A stretch of DNA of 61,935 nt from Treponema sp. (GTDB taxonomy: Bacteria > Spirochaetota > Spirochaetia > Treponematales > Treponemataceae). Both the position numbers and the translations under genes were made by a program. The notes under the pieces were generated by a model. The model did no database searches. It saw only the letters and a list, made by a program, of their open reading frames with translations, and was not told the DNA's origin. Shown piece after piece: positions 8,967 through 17,864 of this stretch; position 1 is the stretch's first letter, and each line of letters begins with the position of its first letter. The stretch lies in assembly GCA_017619795.1 (NCBI GenBank), contig JAFZRP010000033.1:1-61935 (forward strand). Direction: 5' to 3'.

Positions 8967-10817
8967 ATGTCAAAAAAGGAAAACAAAACTAAAAAAAGAA
9001 TTGGCGCTGTAAAGAATAATCTTTATGCGCTGTCGCTTCTCTGGAAAATCTGTCCGCGGCTTGTCGTTCATAAGGCAATTGTCACGCTTCTTGATTACGG
9101 TGAATGGCTTTTTTACAGTGCATTTTTTATGCGCTACGTTATTAACGCACTTCAGGAAGGCAAGCCTTTTGCTACAATGATGCTCTTTATTGGAATAACC
9201 GTTGCCTTTGTTGCTTCCAAAACCCTTTATGTAAGTTATCTTGACGGAAAGGTTGTTCCTATTGCTCAAGCAGAGGTAAACAAAAAGCTGTATCAGAAGC
9301 TGTTCCAGAAATCGCGGAACGTAGAGCTTGAATGCTTTGAAAACGCAGATTTTTACGACAAGTACACGCTTGCAATGAAAAATGCAGATACAAATCTTAT
9401 CCGCACGGTACAGGTTGTTTTCGGTGTGATTTTTGGAGCGATTGCGAGTGTCTGTGCCTTTATTTTTATGTTCCAGGTAGACAAGCTTTCGGTTCTGTTT
9501 ATCCTACTTCCTATAATCGGAAACTTTTACTTCCGCCGCAAAAACAGCCGCATTGATTACGAACGCAACAAAGATATGGCACCTCATAACCGCCGAATCG
9601 ATTATATAAACCGTATTATGTACCTTAAAGAGTATGCTAAGGAAATGCGAATTACAAAGGTTTTCCGCCTGCTCAAAAGACAGTACCGCGATTCAATTAC
9701 GGGTGTTGCCGAGGTTACAAAAAAGTATATCTGGAAATCGGCTGCACTTCACTGGCTTTATGTAATGTTCACCTTTACCTTTATTTTTGAAGGACTTTTA
9801 ATTTACGGTTCATTCCGCACTTTAGTAAGCAATTCAATGTCGCTTCCACAGCTGGCAGTTCTTACAAGTATGATGGTAAGCACAACCTGGATCCTTATTG
9901 GCTTTACCGATTCAGTTACCGAATGCTTTAAGAACGGACTTTTTGTTGATTACTTAAAAACGTTTCTTGAGTATAAGGAAAAAATCCCTGAGGATTATGA
10001 TGGCGCAGATCCAGGAACTACAATTGAATCTATAGAGTTCCGCAACGTAAGCTTTGCTTACAAGGACCTTCCGGTTCTTACAAAGCTGAACATGAAAATT
10101 GAAGGCGGAAAAACATACGCACTTGTTGGTCACAATGGAGCGGGTAAATCAACCATCATCAAGCTGCTGCTCCGCTTTTATGATCCTACAGAGGGCGAGA
10201 TTCTGCTGAACGGTCACAATATAAAGGAATATAATCTGCAAAAATACCGCTCGCTTTTTGCAACAGCTTTCCAGGACAACAAAATGTTTTCTATGAGCGT
10301 AAAGGATAATGTTTTGCTTGGAGAAGAAATTGACGGTGACGAAAATGAAGCTGATAAAATTGCAATTGAAGCACTTAAGCTTTCCGGCGTTTACGAAAAG
10401 GTAATGTCGCTTCCAAAAGGAATTAACACTACCCTCACCCGCGAGTTTGATGACGAAGGCGCTGTGCTTTCCGGCGGCGAGTTCCAGAAGATTGTTGTTT
10501 CCAGAGCCTTCGCAAGACGATGTCCTATAAAGGTTTTTGATGAACCTTCAAGTGCACTCGACCCGATTGCAGAATACAAGCTTTTTGACAATATCCTTAA
10601 GGCCTGCCAGGATAAAACTTTGCTTTTTATTTCGCACAGGCTTTCTTCCGTTCAAAATGCCGACCATGTTTTCCTGCTTGAAAACGGCGAAGTAAAGGAA
10701 GAAGGCTCTCACCGCGAGCTTATGAAAAAGAATGGTCTTTATGCGGATATGTATACAAAACAGGCGCAGAATTATCTTGCTGACACTAAAAAACAAAAAG
10801 AGGGGATTTGGGCATAA
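8967..10817 (+). CDS. ABC exporter half-transporter, subunit 1
   Basis: A 616-residue fusion of a six-helix membrane domain (about residues 20-330) and an ATPase domain (about 350-600). Walker A is GHNGAGKST, the signature is LSGGEFQK, and Walker B is VFDEPSSALDP, followed by the ISHR switch. It should pair with the next gene as a heterodimeric type I exporter, moving peptide, lipid or drug out of the cell. The substrate is unknown, and no peptide precursor or processing enzyme is next to it. Its stop overlaps the next start by one base (TAATG). Confidence 0.88.
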   Translation: MSKKENKTKKRIGAVKNNLYALSLLWKICPRLVVHKAIVTLLDYGEWLFYSAFFMRYVINALQEGKPFATMMLFIGITVAFVASKTLYVSYLDGKVVPIAQAEVNKKLYQKLFQKSRNVELECFENADFYDKYTLAMKNADTNLIRTVQVVFGVIFGAIASVCAFIFMFQVDKLSVLFILLPIIGNFYFRRKNSRIDYERNKDMAPHNRRIDYINRIMYLKEYAKEMRITKVFRLLKRQYRDSITGVAEVTKKYIWKSAALHWLYVMFTFTFIFEGLLIYGSFRTLVSNSMSLPQLAVLTSMMVSTTWILIGFTDSVTECFKNGLFVDYLKTFLEYKEKIPEDYDGADPGTTIESIEFRNVSFAYKDLPVLTKLNMKIEGGKTYALVGHNGAGKSTIIKLLLRFYDPTEGEILLNGHNIKEYNLQKYRSLFATAFQDNKMFSMSVKDNVLLGEEIDGDENEADKIAIEALKLSGVYEKVMSLPKGINTTLTREFDDEGAVLSGGEFQKIVVSRAFARRCPIKVFDEPSSALDPIAEYKLFDNILKACQDKTLLFISHRLSSVQNADHVFLLENGEVKEEGSHRELMKKNGLYADMYTKQAQNYLADTKKQKEGIWA

Positions 10818-12628
10818 TGAAAGAAAAAAAACAGGGAACAAACGTACTCAAAAATCAACTCTTTTTATGGAAGCTTTGCTTTAAAACGTGTCCAGGTTAT
10901 ATGATTTACCACCTGTATGATGCATTCCGCTACCAGGGAATTATCTTTCTGGAGCACGTTCTTGGAATCCGCTATGTTCTTCGCTGTGCAGAGTTTCATG
11001 AACCGTTTACAAAGGCTTTAATTTATATTGGAATAATTCTCCTTATAAATCTGATTCAGATTATTCCAGATGGATTCTTTATCTATGGCTGGAGCTACAA
11101 ATACAAGCCTCGCCTTTACCGTGCACTCAAAGAACAGCTTTTCCAGAAAGCTTCGGAAATCGACCTTTTCTGCTACGATGACCCGGAATATTACAACGAC
11201 TTTGTCCTGGGCGTTTCAGAATCGGAAGCAACAATTGACCGCTTTTTGAATATGCTCAACATGGGTATGCAGGCAATTACAGTTCTGTTTACAACCGGTG
11301 TGTTCTATCTTATGACAGATCCGATTGGAATTGTGTTTGTTGTAGTTTCGTTCATAATGCGCTTTATTGTTTCTACAAAGCTCAACAAGGTTAATTATGC
11401 AAACCGCGTAAAGGTAAATCCTCATATGCGAAAGCGTGATTATGTAAGCCGTGTTTTCTATCTTAAGGATTATGCTAAGGAGCTTAGACTTCATCCGAGG
11501 GCTGGAAAACAGCTTGAAGAAGAGTTTGCAGAAGCAAACGACAACATCATCACAGAGCACAAAAAGGTTTCTCGAATCCGAACCTGGCTTATGTTCCTGC
11601 GCAATTATGCAGTAAGTGATTTTCTTATTGATGGAGTTTACATTTCGTACCTGGTTTACAAGGCAGCCGTTCTCCACACACTTAACTACAGCGATGCAGT
11701 AATCCTCTTTAACAGAACAGGAAGCCTTCGCGGTTGTCTCAGCCGTTTTGCAGACCTTGGACCAGCCGCACACGAAAACAGCATGTTTGTAGACAAAATC
11801 CGTGCATTTCTTGGTTACGAACCTCGCCTTAAGCAGGATGTTGGTGACCCGGTTCCACAGGGAGCAGGCGAGCTTGTTCTTGACCATGTGAGCTTTAAGT
11901 ATTCAGAAAAAGGCCGTACCGTTTTGAACGATATTTCGCTTACCGTTAAGCCTGGCGAACATATAGCAATTGTCGGTTACAATGGAGCCGGAAAAACAAC
12001 GCTTATAAAACTGCTTATGAGGCTTTATGATCCAACCTCTGGCAGCATCAGCTACCACGGAAAACCGGTAAACACCCTCAAACCAATAGATTATCACAAG
12101 CGGATTGGCGTTGTTTTCCAGGATTATCAGATGTTCGGCGCAACCCTTGCAGAAAATGTCGTTATGGACGATATGAAAAAAGAAGAGCTTGAAAAGCAGA
12201 CGGGCAAAATCACTGAATCTTTGCAGGCAGCCGGTTTTGGAAATAAGCTTGCTAACCTGCCCGACGGTCTGTTTACACAAGTTACTACAGAGTTTGATAA
12301 AGCTGGTGTAGATTTTTCCGGCGGAGAAAGCCAGAAGGTTGCAATTTCGCGTGCCTTCTACAAGGATGCAGATATTTTAATTATGGATGAACCTTCAAGC
12401 GCGCTTGATCCAATTGCAGAATACGAACTGAACAAGGCAATGGAAACTGCCGCAAAGGGTAAAACTGTGTTCTATATATCTCACCGCCTTTCAACAACAC
12501 GAGATGCAGACCGTATTATAATGCTGGAAGAAGGCAATATAATAGAAGAAGGTACACACAAACAGCTGCTTGCCAAAAACGGAAAATACGCAGAAATGTG
12601 GAATGCCCAGGCAGGAAAGTATAATTAA
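10817..12628 (+). CDS. ABC exporter half-transporter, subunit 2
   Basis: A 603-residue half-transporter with an N-terminal six-helix domain and C-terminal ATPase. Walker A is GYNGAGKTT, signature FSGGESQK, Walker B ILIMDEPSSALDP, and ISHR follows. Both this and subunit 1 keep the Walker B glutamate, so both ATP sites look competent, unlike exporters with one degenerate site. Start ATG at 10817 follows GAGGGG and is coupled to the previous stop. The two subunits are clearly paralogous, including an unusual DYxxR(I/V)xYLK(E/D)YAKE(M/L)R motif in the coupling region. Confidence 0.88.
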   Translation: MKEKKQGTNVLKNQLFLWKLCFKTCPGYMIYHLYDAFRYQGIIFLEHVLGIRYVLRCAEFHEPFTKALIYIGIILLINLIQIIPDGFFIYGWSYKYKPRLYRALKEQLFQKASEIDLFCYDDPEYYNDFVLGVSESEATIDRFLNMLNMGMQAITVLFTTGVFYLMTDPIGIVFVVVSFIMRFIVSTKLNKVNYANRVKVNPHMRKRDYVSRVFYLKDYAKELRLHPRAGKQLEEEFAEANDNIITEHKKVSRIRTWLMFLRNYAVSDFLIDGVYISYLVYKAAVLHTLNYSDAVILFNRTGSLRGCLSRFADLGPAAHENSMFVDKIRAFLGYEPRLKQDVGDPVPQGAGELVLDHVSFKYSEKGRTVLNDISLTVKPGEHIAIVGYNGAGKTTLIKLLMRLYDPTSGSISYHGKPVNTLKPIDYHKRIGVVFQDYQMFGATLAENVVMDDMKKEELEKQTGKITESLQAAGFGNKLANLPDGLFTQVTTEFDKAGVDFSGGESQKVAISRAFYKDADILIMDEPSSALDPIAEYELNKAMETAAKGKTVFYISHRLSTTRDADRIIMLEEGNIIEEGTHKQLLAKNGKYAEMWNAQAGKYN

Positions 12629-12630
12629 TG

Positions 12631-12659
12631 TTGTCCCCATTGTTCAGTTGTGCTATATT
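12631..12659 (+). promoter_or_regulatory. clpS promoter, leaderless type
   Basis: TTGTCC (12631-12636), 17-bp spacer ending in TGC (extended -10), TATATT (12654-12659). The transcript should start at 12666, the A of the clpS ATG. It begins three bases after the stop of the ABC exporter gene. Confidence 0.65.
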
Positions 12660-12665
12660 ATTCGT

Positions 12666-12980
12666 ATGAGTGATATATTTCATCAGACAGATAATGGAAG
12701 TGAAAGCGTTGTTACCGACGATTCACAGATACAATTGCCTCCAGAATGTAACGTCATTTTCTATAATGATGATTATACAACAATGGATTTTGTTGTAGAG
12801 GTTCTGGTGTCCGTTTTCTGTAAATCAGCAGAAGAAGCCAGGGATCTTATGCTTTATATTCACGAAAATGGCTCTGCCGTTATAGGAAAATATACTTACG
12901 ACATTGCCGTTTCAAGAACAAATCTAACAAGAAGCCTGGCAAAAAAGAATGGTTTCCCATTAAGGGTGGAAATAGAATAA
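12666..12980 (+). CDS. clpS: ATP-dependent Clp protease adaptor ClpS
   Basis: A 104-residue adaptor that delivers N-degron substrates to ClpAP. The binding pocket residues are seen in FYNDDYTTMDFV, and LMLYIHENGSAVIGKYTYDIA follows the family pattern, including the pocket histidine. A longer in-frame reading from 12570 overlaps the ABC gene and lacks homology; the ATG at 12666 sits on the predicted transcript start. It ends one base before clpA begins, so the adaptor and unfoldase are co-translated. Confidence 0.93.
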   Translation: MSDIFHQTDNGSESVVTDDSQIQLPPECNVIFYNDDYTTMDFVVEVLVSVFCKSAEEARDLMLYIHENGSAVIGKYTYDIAVSRTNLTRSLAKKNGFPLRVEIE

Positions 12981-15353
12981 ATGAGTAAAGATAACAGACA
13001 AAAAGGCTTTGTCAGACAGATGAAAGTAAGCCCAATGCTTACAAAAATACTTTCAGATTCTCTCGCAGAAGCTAAACAGGCACATCATCAGTTTTTTACA
13101 CCTGAGCATGTTCTTGATGTAGCCTTACGCGATGATTTTGTCTGTCATATTCTTTATGAAAGCGGCGGTAATTTTAATCTTTTGCGCGAAAAGCTTGCAG
13201 AACATATTGCTACAAATATTCCTGTAATTTCTGCAGATGCAGATCCAGAAATTATTTCGGCACCAGTTGAATCTGCAGGGTTCCAGTCTGTAATGAACAG
13301 GGCTGTATTCCACTGCGTTTCAAGCTCCTCCGAAGTAATTGATATTACAGACATTCTCGTAAGTATGCTTGAGGAAACTAAAAACTACTGTTCTTATTTT
13401 TTGAGGACAAGTGGTGTTGATAAGCTTAAGCTTCTTGAAACTGTAAGCAAAATCAAGGGTGTTCACGGAACAAAGAAGGTTATAAATCCTAGTGCTAATC
13501 CTAACCCGTTTGGAGAAGGCTTTGGCTCTAACAACCAGGGCGGACTCGACCGATTTGCCATAAATCTTACAGAGCTTGCAAAAAAGAAACAGCTCGACAC
13601 ACTTATTGGCCGTGAGGAAGAGCTTGAACGCACAATTCAGATTTTGTGCCGACGTACAAAAAACAATCCTCTTCACGTTGGAGATGCAGGCGTTGGTAAA
13701 ACAGCTGTAACTTATGGACTTGCACAGCGAATTGTTGACGGTCTTGTTCCAGATTTCTTAAAAGGCTTTACAATCTACAGTCTGGATATTGGACTCTTGC
13801 TTGCGGGCTCTAAGTTCCGCGGTGATTTTGAGGAACGCCTTCATTCTGTAATAGACGAGCTTAAGGATAATAAAAAATCAATTCTTTTTATTGATGAAAT
13901 CCATATGATTATGGGAGCCGGAACAAACGGTAATTCTCAGATTGATGCAGCAAATCTCTTAAAACCTGCTCTTGCAGACGGAAGCATCCGCATAATCGGT
14001 TCAACAACTTATGAAGAATATACTACTCATTTTGAGAAAGACAGGGCACTTTCCCGCCGTTTCCAGAGAATTGAGATTCTTGAACCAACACGTAATGAAA
14101 CTGTAAAGATTCTGAATGGAATCCAGCGCAGATACGAAGAATATCACAACGTAAAATATACTCCATCTGCAATAGAAGCCGCAGTTGATTTGTCTATTCA
14201 ATATCTTCCGGACCGAAGACTTCCAGATAAAGCAATAGATATAATAGATGAAAGTGGTGCTTATCTTCATATTGTAAAAAACGGTGGATTTAAAGGTTCG
14301 CACAAGGAACTTGAAGCTGTAGAAGGAAATACTGCAAAGAAAGCAGTTGCCCCACAGGTTACTGTTCCAATTATCAGAAAGGTTACTGCTAAAATTGCAA
14401 AGCTTCCTATAGATACAGTAACTGGAGACGAAAAAGAAGCTCTCAAGAATATAGAAGCACAGCTTAGAGCCGAAATATTCGGACAGGAACGAGCTATAAC
14501 AACTTTAGGAAAAGCTGTAAAGCGAGCCCGTGCCGGCTTTAGTAATCCTGATAAACCAGAAGCCTGCTACCTTTTTGTTGGTCCAACCGGCTGTGGAAAA
14601 ACTGAGCTTGCAAGGACTCTTTCAAAAATTTTGAAAAAGCAGCTTCTCCGTTATGACATGAGTGAATATCAGGAAAAGCATTCTGTTAGCCGTCTGATTG
14701 GTTCTCCTCCAGGCTACGTTGGCTTTGAAGAAGGCGGACAGCTTTCAAAGGATGTACGCAAAAATCCTAATTCAATAATCCTCTTTGACGAAATTGAAAA
14801 GGCTCACGAGGATATTTATAACATTCTGCTTCAGGTTATGGATTATGGTATTCTCACAGACAATCAGGGACGAAAGGCTGATTTTAAGAATTGTATAATC
14901 ATAATGACGAGTAACGCCGGAGCAAGAGAAATGGAGCGCCCTGGAATTGGCTTTGGCTCTACAATTTCTGATTGCGAAGAAGCTACTCTGAACGAAGCTG
15001 TAAACAGAGAATTCCCTCCTGAATTCCGAAACAGACTTGATGCAGTTATTCCGTTCGGTCATTTGAACATAGAGGTTGCACGCCTTGTTTGTCTTAAGGA
15101 AATGCGAAAGCTTTCTGCAAGAATGACAGCTAAAAAGGTTGTTTTGACCTTTACCGACAAATGCACAGATTATCTTACGGAATTAGGCTATTCAAAGGAA
15201 TTTGGTGCCCGAAATATGAGCAGAACAATTGAGAGCAACATTGCCGATGCTCTTGTAGACGAAGTACTCTTTGGCGAACTCTCAAAAGGTGGAACGGTCC
15301 TGGCCGATTATGATGGAGAAAAAATCACTTTCAGCTATGGAAAAGAAAAATAA
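12981..15353 (+). CDS. clpA: ClpA, AAA+ unfoldase of the ClpAP protease
   Basis: A 790-residue Hsp100 ATPase. It has an N-domain (residues about 5-150) that docks ClpS, and two AAA+ rings. Walker A of ring 1 is GDAGVGKTA, unusual in place of GEPGVGKT. Ring 2 is GPTGCGKTE. Walker B motifs (LFIDEIH and LFDEIEKA) and an RPGIGFG loop for docking ClpP are present. ClpP is not in this window. The gene starts directly after the clpS stop. Its 3' end overlaps the likely start of the next gene. Confidence 0.95.
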   Translation: MSKDNRQKGFVRQMKVSPMLTKILSDSLAEAKQAHHQFFTPEHVLDVALRDDFVCHILYESGGNFNLLREKLAEHIATNIPVISADADPEIISAPVESAGFQSVMNRAVFHCVSSSSEVIDITDILVSMLEETKNYCSYFLRTSGVDKLKLLETVSKIKGVHGTKKVINPSANPNPFGEGFGSNNQGGLDRFAINLTELAKKKQLDTLIGREEELERTIQILCRRTKNNPLHVGDAGVGKTAVTYGLAQRIVDGLVPDFLKGFTIYSLDIGLLLAGSKFRGDFEERLHSVIDELKDNKKSILFIDEIHMIMGAGTNGNSQIDAANLLKPALADGSIRIIGSTTYEEYTTHFEKDRALSRRFQRIEILEPTRNETVKILNGIQRRYEEYHNVKYTPSAIEAAVDLSIQYLPDRRLPDKAIDIIDESGAYLHIVKNGGFKGSHKELEAVEGNTAKKAVAPQVTVPIIRKVTAKIAKLPIDTVTGDEKEALKNIEAQLRAEIFGQERAITTLGKAVKRARAGFSNPDKPEACYLFVGPTGCGKTELARTLSKILKKQLLRYDMSEYQEKHSVSRLIGSPPGYVGFEEGGQLSKDVRKNPNSIILFDEIEKAHEDIYNILLQVMDYGILTDNQGRKADFKNCIIIMTSNAGAREMERPGIGFGSTISDCEEATLNEAVNREFPPEFRNRLDAVIPFGHLNIEVARLVCLKEMRKLSARMTAKKVVLTFTDKCTDYLTELGYSKEFGARNMSRTIESNIADALVDEVLFGELSKGGTVLADYDGEKITFSYGKEK

Positions 15354-16323
15354 ATCCTCAAGCTTGAAAATCTCAGGCTTCATAGTTCTGCCGATTCTCC
15401 TGATTCTTGCAGTCTGCATAATAACCTGGTATTTCTTATTTGTTCTGTCTAAGCAGGATATTACTAAAAACGCTGAAAACTCAGAAAGAACGTACCACAT
15501 AATCGTAACCGGAAGCTCAGATACAGAGCTTTTTTTAACTCAGGTTTATGATGGTGCCTCAAAACTCGGTGACCAGTACAATGCAGTTGTAGAATTATAT
15601 GTACCGGGTTCTCAGGCAGAAGAGGTTTCTACACAATCACTTTTTGACTATGCTTCCTTTGTTAATGCCGATTGTGTTATTGCTTATATAGACTCGTCCT
15701 GGGGCGGAATAAGCGTTCCAAGAAAACTGGACAACACCATCATCCCGCTTGTTACAACAGGACAGTATGACCCGAACCTTCAGCAGATTTCTTATATAGG
15801 AAACAGTTACTGGGAGCTTGGAAAAAAAATCAGTAATGAGACAGTATTGTTTTTGAAAAAGAACAGCGGAGGAGAAGCATTAATTATTGGAAAGGATGTT
15901 TTTAATGCCCCTTCCCTAAGCTCTCTTGTAAACAGTATTCAGGATTCGCTCCGCCCTCACAACGAAATAAGCTACAGCATCACCGATACAATTACATCCG
16001 AACAGCTTTTATCTAAGGCCGAAGATAATTCAATGCTCCTTATCTGCCTTACCGAAGAAGATACAATTGCCGTTGCGCAGATGATAATAGAGCTTAAGCT
16101 TACCGACAGAAAAAAGTTTGGAGTAATAGGCTTTGGAAACAACGAAACCTGTCAGCTTTATCTTGGCAAGGGTATAATTGATGAGCTTATCTCGCTTGAC
16201 CCGGAAAAAATTGGTGAAGCCGCAATAAGAGAGTTCTTTGAATATCGCAAAAAAGGCCATGCAAACAGCTACATTGCCGCTGATGTAAAAATCAGCAAGA
16301 CTGCAAACAGGAGCGGCAAATGA
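15337..16323 (+). CDS. Membrane-anchored periplasmic sugar-binding-like sensor
   Basis: About 328 residues, with a single N-terminal transmembrane helix (GFIVLPILLILAVCIITWYF) and a type I periplasmic-binding (LacI/RbsB-like) domain. Its place directly before a LytS-type kinase and an AraC regulator matches the XylFII-LytS-YesN arrangement known from clostridial xylose sensing, where a tethered binding protein presents sugar to the kinase. Start is uncertain: ATGs at 15310, 15313 and 15337 are possible, none with an ideal Shine-Dalgarno; 15337 fits the membrane anchor best. It overlaps clpA by 17 bp and the kinase by 4 bp. The ligand is inferred. Confidence 0.75.
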   Translation: MEKKNKSSSLKISGFIVLPILLILAVCIITWYFLFVLSKQDITKNAENSERTYHIIVTGSSDTELFLTQVYDGASKLGDQYNAVVELYVPGSQAEEVSTQSLFDYASFVNADCVIAYIDSSWGGISVPRKLDNTIIPLVTTGQYDPNLQQISYIGNSYWELGKKISNETVLFLKKNSGGEALIIGKDVFNAPSLSSLVNSIQDSLRPHNEISYSITDTITSEQLLSKAEDNSMLLICLTEEDTIAVAQMIIELKLTDRKKFGVIGFGNNETCQLYLGKGIIDELISLDPEKIGEAAIREFFEYRKKGHANSYIAADVKISKTANRSGK

Positions 16324-17864
16324 AGCTTTTAAGAATGTCAAAGGTAAAAACCTTTCTTGAAAATAAAAGCCTCCGCTGGCGAATAATGATATGCGTAACA
16401 GTTGCCCTTATCCTCATGGTTGCCATGCTTCTTTCTATGATTCGCATTACATTTAATTCGGTTGAAACACTTGGAGATTCGTATAAATCCAATTCAGAAA
16501 TAAACTCCTTTTCTATCCAGCTGGCAGAAGCAGAAAAAGCGATGGAAACTTATGTAAGCTATCACACTTTTGAGAGTATAGATGCCTACTATTCAAACCG
16601 CTATAAAATAGAAGAATATACACAATCCATGCAAAAGCGGCCTTCTACAGATGAAGTGCTACAAAAGGAATATATTGTATACCAGTTCTCGCGTTCCTTT
16701 ATTTCGTTCAGTACAAAAGCTGTTTCTGCAAGACGAGGAAACAACACGGAAGAGCTGAACTATTATTACAAAAAAACCCTCGACTGCTACAACATGCTTC
16801 TTTCGCAGCTGCTTGAATTGAACAAGCTTCTTTTACAGCAGAATGCTTCTAACTACGAAAAAAATCACGACAGCATTTTATCTACAACTCAGCTCAGCTT
16901 TACACTCTTCTCTGTGTTTGCACTTATAATTTTCTTTTTCATTTATCTTACAATTACTTCAATTACAAAGCCGCTCGTTGAGATTTCTGAAGTTGCCCAC
17001 AGGGTTTCTAAACGTGATTTTGATGTACCGCTTTTTAATAAAAATACTAATGATGAAATAGGCAACATCTGTCAGGCGTTTGACAGGATGATTATAAGTA
17101 TACGAGAATACATTGATACAATCTGGGAAAAGGCCCGTACAGAAGCTGAGCTCCGCGAAAAAGAAATTGAGATGCAGGCGCTCTACACCGATGCTCAGCT
17201 ACGCGCCCTCCAAAACCAGATAAACCCTCACTTTCTGTTCAATACGCTCAATTCAGGAGCTCAGCTTGCAATGATGGAAGGTGCCGATAAAACGTGCTAT
17301 TTTATAGAACAGGTTTCCGATTTCTTCCGCTACAACATTCAGCAGCAAAAGCAGACGGCTACAATTGCAGAAGAGCTCGGCCTTGTTGACAATTTTGTTT
17401 ACATTATGAAGGTAAGGTTTGGAAACAGACTCGACTTTGAAAAGGTTGTCCCGACAGAGCTTCCATTAAATGTAGAAATTCCAGCGATGACCCTTCAGCC
17501 ACTTGTAGAAAACTGCATTAAGCACGGACTGAAAAACACAAAAGGAAAGGTTTCTCTTGAAATAACAATTGAAGGAAAATATATAATAATCACAATTTCC
17601 GATAACGGCAGCGGCATTCCGGACGAAATTAAGGAAAATGTTTTCAAGGCAGTATCCGCCGACACAACAAGACTTCCGGCCGAAATACTTAATCAGACCT
17701 CGGAGCCTGTTATTGGCGACACAGAAAAACACACGGGTACAGGGCTCATAAACGTATTCCTTCGTCTTAAGCTGTATTTCCACAGAGATGATATATTCGA
17801 CATTACAAACGGTCCCGATGGCAAGGGAACAAAATTCATAATAAGGATTCCGAACCATGTATAA
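16320..17864 (+). CDS. LytS/YesM-type sensor histidine kinase
   Basis: A 514-residue kinase: TM1 at residues 20-42, an extracytoplasmic region, TM2 at about 190-215, a HAMP linker (SITKPLVEISEVAHRVSKRD), a His_kinase domain with phospho-acceptor H304 in NPHFLFN, and a HATPase with ENCIKHGL and DNGSGIP. This is the two-helix topology with a small sensor loop that usually reads a binding protein. It is translationally overlapped by both neighbours (4 bp upstream, 8 bp downstream). It should phosphorylate the response regulator that follows. Confidence 0.9.
   Translation: MKLLRMSKVKTFLENKSLRWRIMICVTVALILMVAMLLSMIRITFNSVETLGDSYKSNSEINSFSIQLAEAEKAMETYVSYHTFESIDAYYSNRYKIEEYTQSMQKRPSTDEVLQKEYIVYQFSRSFISFSTKAVSARRGNNTEELNYYYKKTLDCYNMLLSQLLELNKLLLQQNASNYEKNHDSILSTTQLSFTLFSVFALIIFFFIYLTITSITKPLVEISEVAHRVSKRDFDVPLFNKNTNDEIGNICQAFDRMIISIREYIDTIWEKARTEAELREKEIEMQALYTDAQLRALQNQINPHFLFNTLNSGAQLAMMEGADKTCYFIEQVSDFFRYNIQQQKQTATIAEELGLVDNFVYIMKVRFGNRLDFEKVVPTELPLNVEIPAMTLQPLVENCIKHGLKNTKGKVSLEITIEGKYIIITISDNGSGIPDEIKENVFKAVSADTTRLPAEILNQTSEPVIGDTEKHTGTGLINVFLRLKLYFHRDDIFDITNGPDGKGTKFIIRIPNHV

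Noticed and set aside
11216..11887. Minus-strand open frame of 223 codons opposite the second ABC gene
   Set aside because: It is a shadow of the ABC gene, Cys- and Lys-rich, with no recognisable domain.
8967..12628. ABC pair as a bacteriocin or peptide exporter
   Set aside because: No C39 peptidase domain, no small precursor gene and no modifying enzyme is nearby, so the substrate was left open.
12570..12665. Longer clpS reading frame
   Set aside because: The extra 32 codons overlap the ABC gene in another frame and match no ClpS; the ATG at 12666 is on the predicted transcript start.
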